A stretch of 64,000 nt of DNA from assembly GCA_033439265.1 (NCBI GenBank), contig JAVTVX010000034.1, forward strand, positions 19,048,501-19,112,500, read 5' to 3'. Under the pieces are notes generated by a model, which was given only the letters and a program-made list of their open reading frames with translations, had not been told where the DNA came from and searched no databases. Source of the stretch: Dillenia suffruticosa. Lineage: Eukaryota > Streptophyta > Magnoliopsida > Dilleniales > Dilleniaceae. The translations under genes and the position numbers were made by a program. Of this stretch, positions 22,854 to 33,000 are shown in pieces (within the stretch, counting starts at the first letter, position 1; each line of letters begins with the position of its first letter).

Positions 22854-24720
22854 TTATGCTAAAATCAAGATTGAGCAATGAATATGAAATCAAAGTACAA
22901 AGATTTTTGGATTTTGCATTTAAAAATTCAAGTGATGGTAGAAAAATTGCATGTTCTTGTGTACGGCATTGTAATATTTATTAGCAATCTCATGACAAAC
23001 CAAGGAATATTTGATATGTGATGGTATTATTAAGTCATACAATTGTTAGATATTTCATGGGAAAACTTTTCTTATAACTTTTAAATTTTCGTTGCCTAGT
23101 GTTTTATAATCCCAAACACAACTTGCGGAATCCCAAAATCAAAATATTGGTATCAGAGAAATAGATGGGTTATTAAGAGATGTATTTGAAATTCATGATG
23201 ATGATCTAAATGATCAGGAGTTAGAAATAGTAATATAGATATGCCAAATCAGTGTATAATTGACACGATTCATGGCATATAGGAGCTGAATATGAATAAT
23301 TCTGTATTCATGAACTTGCTTGAAGATGCAAGTAAACAGCTTTATCTTGACTGCTCAGAGTTTCCTAAAGTGTCATTTGTTATTACTTTCTACCACTTTA
23401 AGTGTATGTATAGATGAAGTTTTGTATCATTTTTTGGGCTTTTAGGCTTCTTGAATGCCATCTTTTCACATGTAGATATTTATAAGTCATTAGCTGAATT
23501 CGAAAAGCTTATTAAGGTTTTAGGCCTTGATTCTCAATTGTAGTTTATTTCAATGGTTGCCAAAATCAAAGTTGCAAAACAAGCAAGAAGAAAAAATTGA
23601 TAAAGATATTATGATATTTTCCTTTGATTCCTTAACTTAAGAGGTTATTTACGTCCACCAAAATCTCGAATCTCATGAGATGGCATGATAAGGGTCATAC
23701 AAAGGATGGATTGCTAAGGCATCCAATAGATACGGAAGCTTGGAAATATTTTGATAAACTTTATCCTAATTTGCATTCGACTCAAGGAATGTGAAACTTG
23801 GATTAGTGAGTGATGGTTTCAATCCATTCAAACTTATAAGTTCTACCTACTGTATGTGAACTGCTGTCCTTATTCCATATAACTCACCACCATGGTTGTG
23901 TATGAAGTAAAACTCTTTGATTTTATCCATGATTATTCTCGGTGAAAAGGTACTTGGTAATGATATTGATATTTATTTGCAACTACTAATTGAAAAGTTG
24001 AATCAGTTATGGCGAGGAGTTCATACCTATGATACTTCTAAGAAAGAGTCATTTTGTTTGTGTGCCGTCTCTTTGTGGATCACCAACATATGCTAACTTG
24101 TCTGGGTGGAGTACAAAAGGTCATTATATTTGTCCAATCTATGGTATCAATACTTCCTCAAAATAGTTATCTAATGGTAAAAAAATTTTGCTAAGTGGAT
24201 CATCGATAGTGGTTGGATATGGATAATAGATTTCGATATCAAAACCAGTTATTTGATGGGACTGAAGAGTATAGAGAAGCAACTGCCCCAGTTTCTGGTT
24301 TGGAGATATTTAGAAGATTGCAAGGTTATTCTTTCATTTTTAGGCAAAACTGTGACTCATCAGATTTGAGAGAGCATGGTAGAGAAGTAAGGAAAAGAGC
24401 TACTGTGAACCATACTGAAAGTTGTGGTGATGTTGAAATGGAAGATATAGAAGATGAAAATGACCCCAATGGATTGAACTATGCAAAAAGAGGAGCATTT
24501 TTTTCGAGTTACCTTATTAGGAACACAACTTATTGCGTCGTAATATTGACGTTATGCATATTGAAAATAATATTTGTGAAATGGTAGTTATGACAATTTT
24601 CAATGATTCTTGAAGATTCAAATATAATTTAGAGGCATATCTTGATTTGAGGAAAATGAGCATAATTCTAAATTGTCTCCATGCTTGCTTCCTAGAAAAA
24701 GGAGATGCTATTGATGATGT
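22854..24720 (+). pseudogene. CACTA TNP2-type transposase pseudogene (main part)
   Basis: Continuation of the gene opened at 12676. Readable blocks in order: MLKSRLSNEYEIKVQRFLDF and ACSCVRHC (the N-terminal Cys-rich region, about 22856-22975); LYLDCSEFPKVSF (about 23340); DTEAWKYFDKLYPNLHSTQ (about 23730); SDGFNPFKLISSTYCM, LIPYNSPPWLCMK and GNDIDIYLQLLIEKL (about 23810-24000); ANLSGWSTKGHYICP (about 24090-24140); FDGTEEYREATAPVSG (about 24250). A HNLLRRNIDVMHIENNICE-like block lies near 24520-24590. These are hallmark TNP2 motifs. At least half a dozen stops and frame changes occur and the C-terminal catalytic part is missing, so no active enzyme. Confidence 0.85.
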
Positions 24721-25496
24721 ATAAGTAGTATGTGATGGCGGTACCTCTCCATATATTTTGTGGCTAATTTTAATTGTGGAATATTATGTGTAAGATAGCT
24801 TTTGAGATATTTATATGCATATATTTTAATTATTGTATACAAATTTGTTCAACTTAATCAAATAATTGATCATGACATTTTTATTTTTGTGGTTGAAATC
24901 AAATTTACATTTTGTTTGTTTTTGATGGATTTTTGAAGTTATATCATATGTATTTTGTGGTTGATAGATATTGGGATCATTACGTGTGGATGAAATGTGA
25001 ATAAAATGTGAATTATGGATAGAATATATATATTGTAGTTAATAGATATCTGATGAATAGGTTTTGGAGCTGATTTTTTATACCATTTGTAAAGGAATCA
25101 ATTTTTCGCCATAATACTAACTCTTTCTGACATTTAGTATCACAAAATATCGCTAAGTTCAAATAGAATTGCCGATGTTTCTAAGAATAAATGTTGGTAA
25201 ATTGTTTAGCATTTCCTGATATTTCTACACAAATGATGGGAAATTCGCACATATTTCTAACATTTCTATTGCACTAAACGATGGCAAAGGTGCTGTCTGT
25301 CAGCGTTGCCAAATGTCAAAAAGGTAAGTACCATCTTGACATTTGCCCGTAAATGTTGGGAATATGCCCAATGATTTTTTTCCTAATGTTTCTCCCGATA
25401 TTTATTTTTTTCATCCTCCAACTCTTTAGCGACAGCTAAGAAACGTCATGAATGAGTAAAAAAAAAAAGCCATTAGGAAAGGTGCTTTTTGCAGTG
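24721..25496. other. CACTA right subterminal region
   Basis: Contains AAATGTTGG[T/G]-like motifs and inverted copies at 25140-25440, ending in the right terminal inverted repeat at 25496. Corresponding motifs lie at the left end (3100-3300). These repeats are where CACTA transposases bind in characterised elements. Their binding role here is inference. Confidence 0.65.
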
Positions 25497-25499
25497 GTG

Positions 25500-26144
25500 G
25501 TGAATTTTTGTTATTTTATGTATAAAATCAAATTCATTAAAGTCTTGCCCATGGTGTGTAAATCTTATCTTTAACATGTATTTTATTACAAGGATCATGA
25601 ATTAGTTTGTAAATAGATACATATATATAAGATATTCAAAATTTAACCAAATTTTATGCATAAATATATTACATATATTTCAATGGAAAAAGTATTAGTT
25701 TTTTTTAGAGGGATAATACTTTTGGTAGGTAATTATATGATTAATCATCGTAGTTTGAAATAATTGATACATAAAGATCACATGGAAACAAAAGTTTATA
25801 TACCATAGTAATATGATATTCAAACATAAAAATGACAACATCTCCAAATACATAGAATAATAATTATGTTAGATAAGAAAATTGAATAAATAGTTTTGTA
25901 ATATTTGTATATGTAACTATCGTTACCGTTCTATCTTTTGAGTTAAAATTTCTCGTTTAACCATTTTTCATAATTGTGTTTTATTTGCCCTCACAGTCTT
26001 ACTTCGAGCAAAACTCATAATCATGAATTGTTTGACCCGCATGGTTTTACAAATATGTAAAGTTGGATTATGATAATATAGTATTTATAATAGAAACTCA
26101 TATATTAGTTGTTTTTACATGGTTTGAAGTGTAATTTCAAAGTT
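25500..26144. other. AT-rich intergenic DNA
   Basis: Nothing recognisable beyond AT-rich sequence; no open frame of interest and no repeat terminus identified. Confidence 0.5.
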
Positions 26145-26155
26145 ATCAACTCTTT

Positions 26156-26249
26156 TGCCAGTGAGCTTAGGCTCTAGTGGCACATTCCCTCTCTCCCTAT
26201 GTAATAGACTCAAGTTTGACTCCCGGTATGTACCGAAAAAAAAAAACAA
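26156..26249 (+). mobile_element. Short tRNA-like SINE (about 94 bp)
   Basis: Has an A-box region TAGGCTCTAGTGGC and a B-box-like GTTTGACTCCC, then GGTATGTACCG and an A-run. Flanked by the direct repeat ATCAACTC[T]TT at 26145-26155 and 26250-26260 (one difference). Same layout as the units at 11389-11466 and 27408-27520. Such a short unit resembles Au-type plant SINEs reduced to their tRNA-like head. Confidence 0.7.
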
Positions 26250-26260
26250 ATCAACTCCTT

Positions 26261-26664
26261 CGGATTGGGTTATAACAAATTCATCTATTAGCATTTTCAT
26301 TTGGGATCAGATGCACTCTCAAACTGAACAAGAAAAATAAAATATAAAAAATAGTTAGAATTGTCAACTTTGTTGCTTCTAATATGTATTTTTTCAAAAC
26401 ACAAAATATGGAAGTATGTTTTTGGAAAGTAATATGATATTGCATTTGAGGTTGAGGATACCTTATTTTTATCACACTGACCATTTTTGGTATATTGGAT
26501 CTTGAGTAAAGATTTATCTCTAAAAAAATTTAAATAATAAGCAAATAAATTTAAGTGAAGAATAGTTATTGGAAATATGAATTTCTTTTGTAAAGTTAGA
26601 AGAAATTTATTTATTTATTTTTAAAAATGATTTGATTTAAGTAAAACTTCTTAGTAAACTATAT
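26261..26664. other. AT-rich DNA without recognised features
   Basis: No gene, terminus or conserved motif seen between the SINE and the helicase fragment. Confidence 0.5.
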
Positions 26665-27260
26665 TTCTTAGTAAACCATGAATTGACATGGTTGAAAACA
26701 TGTTTGGGTAAATATATTCCATCATTGGGAATGGTTTGACCTTGGGACTTATTAATAGTGCGCGCAAAGCTTAATCATATTGAGAATTGCTTTCTTGTCA
26801 TGTCAAAAGTGTGTTATTTTTTTTTGGTCCATGATCCCGTGTCCGAAATTTTGTTCCGATTAATCTGGATTGACTTGACTATCGACCCTCCTATAGAGGA
26901 AGAGATCTCTCAAAGTAGTTTTTTCTATTCCTAAGGAGACTCAAATCCGAGCGTTTGATTAAGAGATACAAAATCTTTTCCACTGCACTGATTGACCTTT
27001 AATCAAAATGTGCTATTTGTTGATACTTTTAACGAGATATGATATTAAAACATCATAGTTTGAGCAAATCTGAGTATCAATTATATTGGCCTTGAAATCA
27101 CGACAAATTAATATTGTCCCATTGCATAATCTCACTTTTGGATCTATATTATGTAAAAGCATAACCCGGGCTCCTTTTTTCAAAATCACCACATGCGATG
27201 GCAAACCAATCGGAGTGAGTGAGTTAAAAACCCTTGTAGATCATTGTCAATTCTGTCAAA
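26665..27260 (-). pseudogene. Helitron/PIF1-type DNA helicase fragment, split by a SINE
   Basis: On the minus strand, 27204-27050 reads PSHVVILKKGARVMLLHNID then LCNGTILICRDFKANIIDTQI, the stretch near the C-terminus of PIF1/RepHel helicases. Lower down (about 26770-26680) the late motif ARTINKSQGQTIPNDGIYL follows. Between the two blocks is the SINE at 26820-27002 with its own TSD. Only the C-terminal helicase part remains and it contains stops. Helitrons replicate by rolling circle and plant helicases of this type are mostly found in them. No Helitron TC or CTRR end was identified, so the fragment may have been carried here by another process. Confidence 0.75.
26820..27002 (-). mobile_element. 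tRNA-derived SINE (about 183 bp) inside the helicase fragment
   Basis: Minus-strand unit with an A-box-like GTGCAGTGGAAAAG, B-box-like GGATTTGAGTCTCC, a body sharing TATCTCTTAATCAA, GAGAGATCTC and AATTTCGGA with the SINE at 58039-58239, and a poly-A tail (plus T run near 26820-26825). Flanking direct repeats are imperfect: TCAAAAGTGTGTTATTT at 26803-26819 and TCAAAATGTGCTATTT at 27003-27018. It interrupts helicase coding sequence. Confidence 0.72.
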
Positions 27261-27407
27261 TGAGAAGTAAGTGTACTCCTTTCTAGAGTTTTTTCGAACT
27301 TTCTGTTGAGTCCAGCTATTTCAATATTTGTCAATATAAGCATAGCCCGTTCTACCATATTTGTAGGAGATTCAAGTTCAAAATGAAAATGGTATTAGGA
27401 GATAGAT

Positions 27408-27520
27408 TTTTTTTTTTTGTTCACAGTGAGACTAGATTTTTTTTTTCATAGTGAAACTCGAATATGAATCTATTATAATGGGTGAGGGATTTGTGCCACT
27501 TGAGCTGACTCTCATTGGCA
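27408..27520 (-). mobile_element. Short tRNA-like SINE with perfect 16-bp TSD
   Basis: Flanked on both sides by GTATTAGGAGATAGAT (27392-27407 and 27521-27536). Minus strand: A-box region GCTCAAGTGGCACAAATCC, B-box-like ATTCGAGTTTC, then CACTATG and poly-A. The tail carries a second copy of the end of the unit, so the A-run is doubled. The perfect TSD suggests a young insertion. Confidence 0.82.
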
Positions 27521-27540
27521 GTATTAGGAGATAGATGACT

Positions 27541-27915
27541 TGTCCTTGAATGAACATCAGCCCAAGTCGAGGTGATTGAGCGTAAAATTCGTCCCCTATC
27601 TGATGTCTGGGTTAAAGCTATGCAATGCGCCTGCCATTGCGCAAATGTGTACTCATCGGACATCACCACATAGAAAAGTATGTCGACTTATGGATCCGAT
27701 CCGTAAAATTGTTACTTCGAGAGATGCCATCTTTGTTGAAATCTTTTCCTTTTACATTAGCTCCTTGGATAAATGAAGATTCTCAAAATTCTGAAGCTGC
27801 TGGAGTGTTGTCATCAAGTTCTATTGCAAGCACATTTTCAGAAAAAACTATGGGAAGGGCAAGCAACTCAACATCAAATGAGCGGCAAGAAACCAAAACA
27901 TCAACCCAACACTGA
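27541..27915 (+). pseudogene. Copia pol fragment (region after integrase)
   Basis: On the plus strand the stretch around 27645-27760 spells CVLIGHHHIEKYV in one frame and RLMDPIRKIVTSRDAIFVE in the next. This is the 'K-C-x-F-I-G-Y-x-x-x-x-K-G-Y-R' to 'SRDVxFxE' segment that lies between integrase and RT in Copia polyproteins. A Ser/Asn/Thr-rich linker follows to 27913. The frame changes once and no LTR is attached. An isolated old fragment whose parent family was not determined. Confidence 0.7.
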
Positions 27916-28580
27916 TATTCTTGAAAGAAGTTTGATGATTGGTATTTGAGGGAGAACTATTGTAATTTTTATGGGAGTTTAATTTAATTAATCATATGTA
28001 TACCTGACTTATTGATATGGTAAATTTGAGGGAATAAAGTTATCGATCTCGGCACAATTAATCAATTTTTTAATTAATTTTGATTTATTCTAATTATCTA
28101 AAATTATATAACTAATTTTTAAGCGAATTTCTAAATTTAAGGCTATTAAAAAGTAGATAAACAAAATATAAATATTAATTACAGCTAACTAAATGCAGAA
28201 CTCTAAAAATTATTATTAAATCAAACTATAAAATATAAGAAAAAATTACTAACAATATAAAATTATTAGAAAATACTAAATTAATATAGGACATTTAATA
28301 AAACGTAGAGGTATACTGTTAAAAATTTAGATTCAAATTATCTGTAAAAATATAATAATTAATGGTTTAAATGAGAAAATACTCTTGAGAATGAGTGACG
28401 TAGGAAAATCCGTATATAAATTAAACTAATACTTTATATATATATATATTTGTTTCTCAAACGGCCGACCCTAATCTCATCAATTATTTCAAACAATTTC
28501 AAACAATAAAATTCAGTTGAGTTCTTTATTTCAAACAATTTAATTTATTTCAAAATAAATGAAATTAATAATTAAAATGA
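27916..28580. other. AT-rich intergenic DNA
   Basis: Long AT-rich stretch including a short (TA)n tract near 28436-28450; nothing else recognised. Confidence 0.5.
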
Positions 28581-28654
28581 ATTAATTTTTTTGGTAGTTT
28601 CAACCACAGCATGGAGAAAAATTGGTTCGCCGAGTCTAGAATCACTTCAAGATT

Positions 28655-28735
28655 TGAGCCACCTTCAGCACGGGCCCACGTATAGGCCCGAAGTTTAAGG
28701 GCAAACATGGGCTGAAAATTTGGGCCCAAATTGCA
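28655..28735. promoter_or_regulatory. Cluster of GGGCCC/GGCCCA motifs
   Basis: About 80 bp holding CGGGCCCACG, AGGCCCG, TGGGCTG and TTTGGGCCCAAA in an otherwise AT-rich region. Such TCP-type 'site II' elements are common in proximal promoters of plant housekeeping genes. I could not identify a gene on either side, so this may be an orphan or decayed promoter. Confidence 0.3.
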
Positions 28736-28889
28736 TCAAACGTTTTGTAGATGAAGAAAGTTCAAAGGGCCTCTCTGGTGATAGAAGAAACAGGTCGACA
28801 GTCAATTGGCGACTTTTATATCGAGAGTTAACCGGACGATCACAATGTCAAAGATCTTTTCTTTTTTCTTTTTTTTTTATTTAAATAAC

Positions 28890-29070
28890 TAACCGGTACT
28901 CAGAATTATACTCTAATTAATTCAATCTGAACGTTGTCAGGTTCAATTTAGAAAGAAACTATTTAAATATAATTTTTTTCATTCTCAAATTTAGCCTCTT
29001 TATGAGACCTTCTCATAAACCAACTGCGTTAAAATCTCTTAACTAAGATTTCGAGTTTAAATATTGAGAA
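28890..29070. repeat. Degenerate SINE-like dispersed repeat
   Basis: Shares a chain of short blocks (CTAATTAATTCAATCTGAAC, then TATAATTTTTTTCATTCTC, then a decayed TCTTAACTAAGATTTCGAG head) with 53480-53640 and 57440-57600. It follows the order of the better-preserved SINE at 58039-58239. Old copy, boundaries uncertain. Confidence 0.4.
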
Positions 29071-29700
29071 AATAGATGTTGAGAGAATCAGCTTTTAAAA
29101 TGAGTTCCTTAGTATTTAAATCGGATTAATTGACTAATTAGATATCGGAGTGGTTAAAAAAAAAAAACCTAATGTTAGAATTCCATGTCGTTAAAAAAGT
29201 TATCATATTCCATTAATCATTAAAACATAGCTATTCTTTGTTAGATGAATCTTGCTCATCCTTAAATTGATTATTTTGAAAGGAGGGGACATAGAGTACT
29301 AAAAGATAAAAATAAATGGGAAATACATAAAAAAATAAATTTATAAAATAAAATAATATTTAGTATATAAGTTCCTAAAATTTCAAGTATATAAGATTTT
29401 TATGTTTAAATCTTATTGATACCATTTTAGTAAGAGGCCACCCATAATTCTAAAAATACCGTTAAATATCATAAAGCATAGTTAAAATCTTGTAATATAT
29501 TATTTATTTTCAAAAACTAATAAACTCTATCTTTGCCTAATAAAATTTTGCCATAGCAAACTTCTAGCCGCCCTGAAAATAATACTTGCAAAACAAAGGA
29601 AAACAAAATACCAAATAGCTACAGATATGGTTGCAAAAAAGCAGCCGCGGCCGTCCGAGAGAAGGCACGCAGAAGAAGTTGGAAAGTGCAATGAATACAT
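29071..29700. other. Intergenic DNA without recognised genes
   Basis: AT-rich to 29600, then a short GC-richer stretch leading into the G-run and GA array. Open frames here overlap the GA array and are not credible proteins. Confidence 0.45.
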
Positions 29701-29719
29701 GCGTGGAAAACAGGTGGGG

Positions 29720-29748
29720 TGGGGGTGGCGGTGGGGGGGGGGGGGAGG

Positions 29749-29800
<52 letters not shown>
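29720..29800. repeat. Poly-G run followed by (GA)n microsatellite
   Basis: A G-rich segment with a 12-G run near 29731-29742 continues through GAGGGAGG into about 24 GA units ending near 29800. Low-complexity; translates to Arg-Glu repeats in one direction and Leu-Ser repeats in the other, with no meaning as protein. Confidence 0.92.
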
Positions 29801-29802
<2 letters not shown>

Positions 29803-30107
29803 CATTGCATCTTCAACTTCAACTAGAAAAGAACCAGAAAGGGTGCAAAGTACAATGCATAAGAAAAGGGAGAAGAAGTTGGGTGCAGACGGCAGACATT
29901 ATTTTCCGCAGACAAAGTATGATGCATGATTATCATCTCAACCGTCTCTTGGGTTTTCAGAGTTTAATTCAGGGGCTGAGAATTCTTTGAATCGAGACGG
30001 ATTGGGATACACCTAACTGCCTGTCATTTTCGAGGTGTGACATCCCCAGATCTCTCCATTTCTTTGCCTTGCATCACTCGCTCATCCCACTCTCTTAGAT
30101 CCTCTAA

Positions 30108-30109
<2 letters not shown>

Positions 30110-30145
<36 letters not shown>
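30110..30145. repeat. (CT)n microsatellite
   Basis: Uninterrupted CT run after CTAAGGATCTCTC. Confidence 0.9.
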
Positions 30146-30146
<1 letters not shown>

Positions 30147-30447
30147 GCATCCTTTTGTTATGGGACTGTTAGAGTCATAGTTTTAAGCTTAAAAGATTAC
30201 CAAGTAACATCTCTCAATGATAAATTTTACTCCTTTATATAATTTTTTTTTTTGTTTTTCCCATGTGCAATCACGTTGACAGTGAAAAGACTAAATTTTA
30301 ATCAAGTGTGCTATAAGAAAAGATAAAATGTTCTATGGTGTCCAAATATCATGTTCACCATATAATCCTTCTCTCAATAAAAACCAAAAAGAAAGGAACA
30401 CAAAAATTCAAGATCTCATTTGGAAAAAAATTTGAATTTGGAAATAC

Positions 30448-30448
<1 letters not shown>

Positions 30449-30486
<38 letters not shown>
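30449..30486. repeat. (CT)n microsatellite
   Basis: CT dinucleotide run of about 18 units. Confidence 0.9.
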
Positions 30487-30488
<2 letters not shown>

Positions 30489-30489
30489 T

Positions 30490-31499
30490 TATAAAAGGCA
30501 AGAAATAATGGAAAGATACTTCTTCGCAATCTAACGTTGGGTCAATTTATGTTAGAAAGGTTATACATATAAACTTAGAACTTTCTATTTTTAAAACCTT
30601 GTGTGATCACATGTTGCCTTTTAGTTGAGAATTGATCTTCGTTTATTATTGACCGTGGCAACATTTCTTCTAAAATGTCGACAAATGACTCACTTATGAC
30701 AACGTTTTGTTTTGTTAAATGTAGAATTTATCCTCTATACACCATCAAAAATAAGGTTTTTCCTGATTTTCTTTTCTTCACGTTTAATATTTCATTGCCA
30801 TTATTTGGTTTTTCCTGACATTTAATATTTCATTGCCATTATTTGCCTTTTAGTTGAGAATCGCTCATTTCATTCTTGTTGTTGCTTGTTACTCATCTCC
30901 TCATCCATTCTGCTGTTTGAGGGTTTGTCTTGCTTATATGCTAGAAGTTAGTGGAGATTTTGCCATAGACGTCATCCAGTGTTGTTTTTGGTTTAATGTT
31001 ATTTTTCCATATCGTTTGTCAAACAAAGGACGAGAATTACACACTGAGTGAGTGAAGGAAGATCTTTTGTTCAAACTCTAGATTTGCTAGTCTCAACCCT
31101 TTGTCCATTTTCTGGTGGGAGAAGAGAATTATGCTATCCTAGCACCATCCTCTTGCTGGCATGAGGAACTTTTATGGAGTAGTGACTCCATACAATGGGT
31201 TCACATCTAGAATTGTGAACCTTGATTCTAAGAGGAAATTTCTGTATCTCAAATTGAGCTTCCATCATAATGTAAATTTTGTTCGAGAGTTTGAACCTTG
31301 CTAAACCATCTTTGTCTTTTCACTTTAATTAGGATTGCTTAGGTGAGATCACCTCAAGAAGTGACCTCCTGGATTGGCAGAATGCTATTTATAAAATTGA
31401 GGTTCATTTTTATTATTTCTTTCTTTTCTCTTTTTTATCTTAACTCATGTTAAACCAAGATCAAACATAACTCATGTAATGTGCCCTTTTCCTTTAGAT
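30490..31499. other. Intergenic DNA with a small duplication
   Basis: Contains a local direct repeat of the block TTTAATATTTCATTGCCATT (about 30783 and 30818), and two copies of CCTTTTAGTTGAGAAT (about 30618 and 30847). No gene could be supported; the open stretch at 30854-31051 has no recognisable motif. Confidence 0.45.
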
Positions 31500-31504
31500 C
31501 CTTG

Positions 31505-32043
31505 TGTTAGATTCATTCTTCGTACGAAAGCATGGAAAAATAAATAGATGGAATTTCATGAAATTGAATAGATCCAGAATTTTTGGAATCGTACCTTAAT
31601 ATGTAGGTTTATCAAAATAACCGAAGTGCAAAGTCTCAAACAAATCGCTCGATCAGGATGGTGATCACAGAGTCGAACCACCATCACAATGTATGACACC
31701 TCAATTCACAATCCGGTGAATCGCAAATGATCATAGAAAATTTCCTATATGAAATTTTCTTAATGCACTAAATTATTTCTCATATTAGAAATTGATCTCT
31801 CTTTCTCTAAGCAATTCTAAATTGCCTTAGTTCTCTCTCTCTCTCAGCGATGAACGTAGTGATGCATGTTATTTCAATAACCCAAATTGAATTATGTTTA
31901 ACCCACGTTAGAAGAGAGGAGAGATATTTTTGGAGAGTTGGGATTTAAGGGACATTGAGAGTTACCCCATCATTCTAAATTTCAAATTTAAATTAAATTA
32001 TTTACTTATGGTAAAAGTCCCTCGTGACCATATTTTAGCAACA
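31505..32043 (-). mobile_element. Solo LTR related to Copia elements C and D
   Basis: Starts TGTTAGATTC and ends TTTTAGCAACA, flanked by the 5-bp TSD CCTTG (31500-31504 and 32044-32048). On the plus strand it follows the same order of motifs as the LTR of element C: a GCAT-rich start, a GGAATCGTACC / GGGCATACC block, CTCGATCAGGATGGTGATCAC, an AATCCGGTGA block. The orientation is therefore the same as element C (minus). No internal region is attached, as expected after LTR-LTR recombination. Divergence from C and D is large, so it may be a distinct subfamily. Confidence 0.72.
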
Positions 32044-32048
32044 CCTTG

Positions 32049-32282
32049 TTTTTAAGATCACGGGATCACATACTTAAGAACATGATTTGGTGCAAAGGAA
32101 TCAAACCATCATAAAAGGAAAGTGTTGGGCTCAACCTATTGCCGCGGCGGAGTGCTTGGGTGCATCACTATATTTGGCTTTTGCAACTCTAAATCTGAAC
32201 ATCATGAGAGTTGCATCATGTCGTTGGTGCTCTTCACATGAGAAGCCTAGTTTCTTGAATGATGCATCATAGTGTTGTGCAC
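32049..32282. other. Intergenic DNA before the SINE/CACTA nest
   Basis: No supported feature. The 61-codon open stretch 32087-32272 shows no recognisable domain. Confidence 0.4.
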
Positions 32283-32946
32283 GGTTCACTAATATATATA
32301 TATATATACACTACAAAAAAACAAGTTTTTAGCCACAAATTTAGCGACGAAAATTTAATAAAAATTTGTCGCTAAATTCGTTAGCGACGAAAAAATTTTC
32401 GTCGCTAATTACGCGTCGCAAAAATTTAGCGACGAAAAATAAGAAATTCGTCGCTAAATTTAGCGACGAATAATTTTTTGTCGCTAAATCCGTGGCAAAT
32501 TTAGCGACGAAAATATAAAATTCGTCGCTAACTTTAGCGACGAAAATATAAATTCGTCGCTAAATTTAGCGATAGATAACTTTTTGTCGCTAAACTTGTG
32601 ACGGATTTAGCAACAAAACATTATTCGTCGCTAAATTTAGCGACGAATTTTATAATTTTGTCACTAAATTTAGCGAGGAATTATTAGCGACGAATTTAGC
32701 GACAAAAAATTATCCGTCTCTAAATTTAGCGACGAAAATATAAAATTCGTCGCTAAATTTAGCGACGAATAATTTTTCATCGCTAAATTCAGCAACGAAA
32801 AATTATCTGTCGCTAATTTATGGACAAAAAAAATTCGTCGCTAAATTAACGACGGATATAAATTCGTCGCAAAATTATGAATGAAAAATAATGCGGTGCC
32901 TACCTCACTTAATTCTTGAAAATTGCCTTTGCTTTGCTTCCACCAA

Positions 32947-33000
32947 GGTTCGAACCCCTGCGCTTCCATAAACCTTTAAGATCCTGTAACCATCAAGCTA
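32947..33000 (-). other. tRNA-like Pol III promoter module inside the CACTA-like element
   Basis: Minus strand TAGCTTGATGGTTAC (A-box; plus 32986-33000) followed by GGGTTCGAACC (B-box; plus 32947-32957). The spacing is normal for a tRNA gene or SINE. No acceptor-stem pairing or full cloverleaf is evident, so it is not a functional tRNA gene. An equivalent module is in the element at 51840-53279. Confidence 0.6.

Larger units (their letters stand above)
3042..25496 (+). mobile_element. CACTA (En/Spm) transposon, 22.5 kb including two nested Copia elements
   Basis: The left end at 3042 reads CACTACAAAAAAAATC. The right end, read as reverse complement from 25496, is CACTGCAAAAAGCACC, and both continue into a related TTTCCT[T/A]ATG block. 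A 3-bp TSD, GTG, flanks both ends (3039-3041 and 25497-25499), as expected for CACTA elements. Subterminal copies of an AAATGTTGGTAAA-like motif in both orientations occur at 3100-3300 and 25140-25440. Inside lie the remains of a TNP2-type transposase on the plus strand (12676 and 22854-24720). Subtracting Copia elements A and B with their TSDs leaves about 4.2 kb. The transposase is full of stops, so the element is dead unless mobilised in trans. Confidence 0.85.

Noticed and set aside
24213..24587. Stand-alone 124-codon gene
   Set aside because: It is one open piece of the TNP2 transposase pseudogene (FDGTEEYREA and neighbouring motifs).
29627..29990. Overlapping open frames of 100-119 codons rich in Arg-Glu / Leu-Ser
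   Set aside because: They are translations of the G-run and GA microsatellite; no domain, no conserved context.
32947..33000. Genuine tRNA gene
   Set aside because: A- and B-box present, but acceptor and anticodon stems do not pair convincingly, and it lies inside a transposon.
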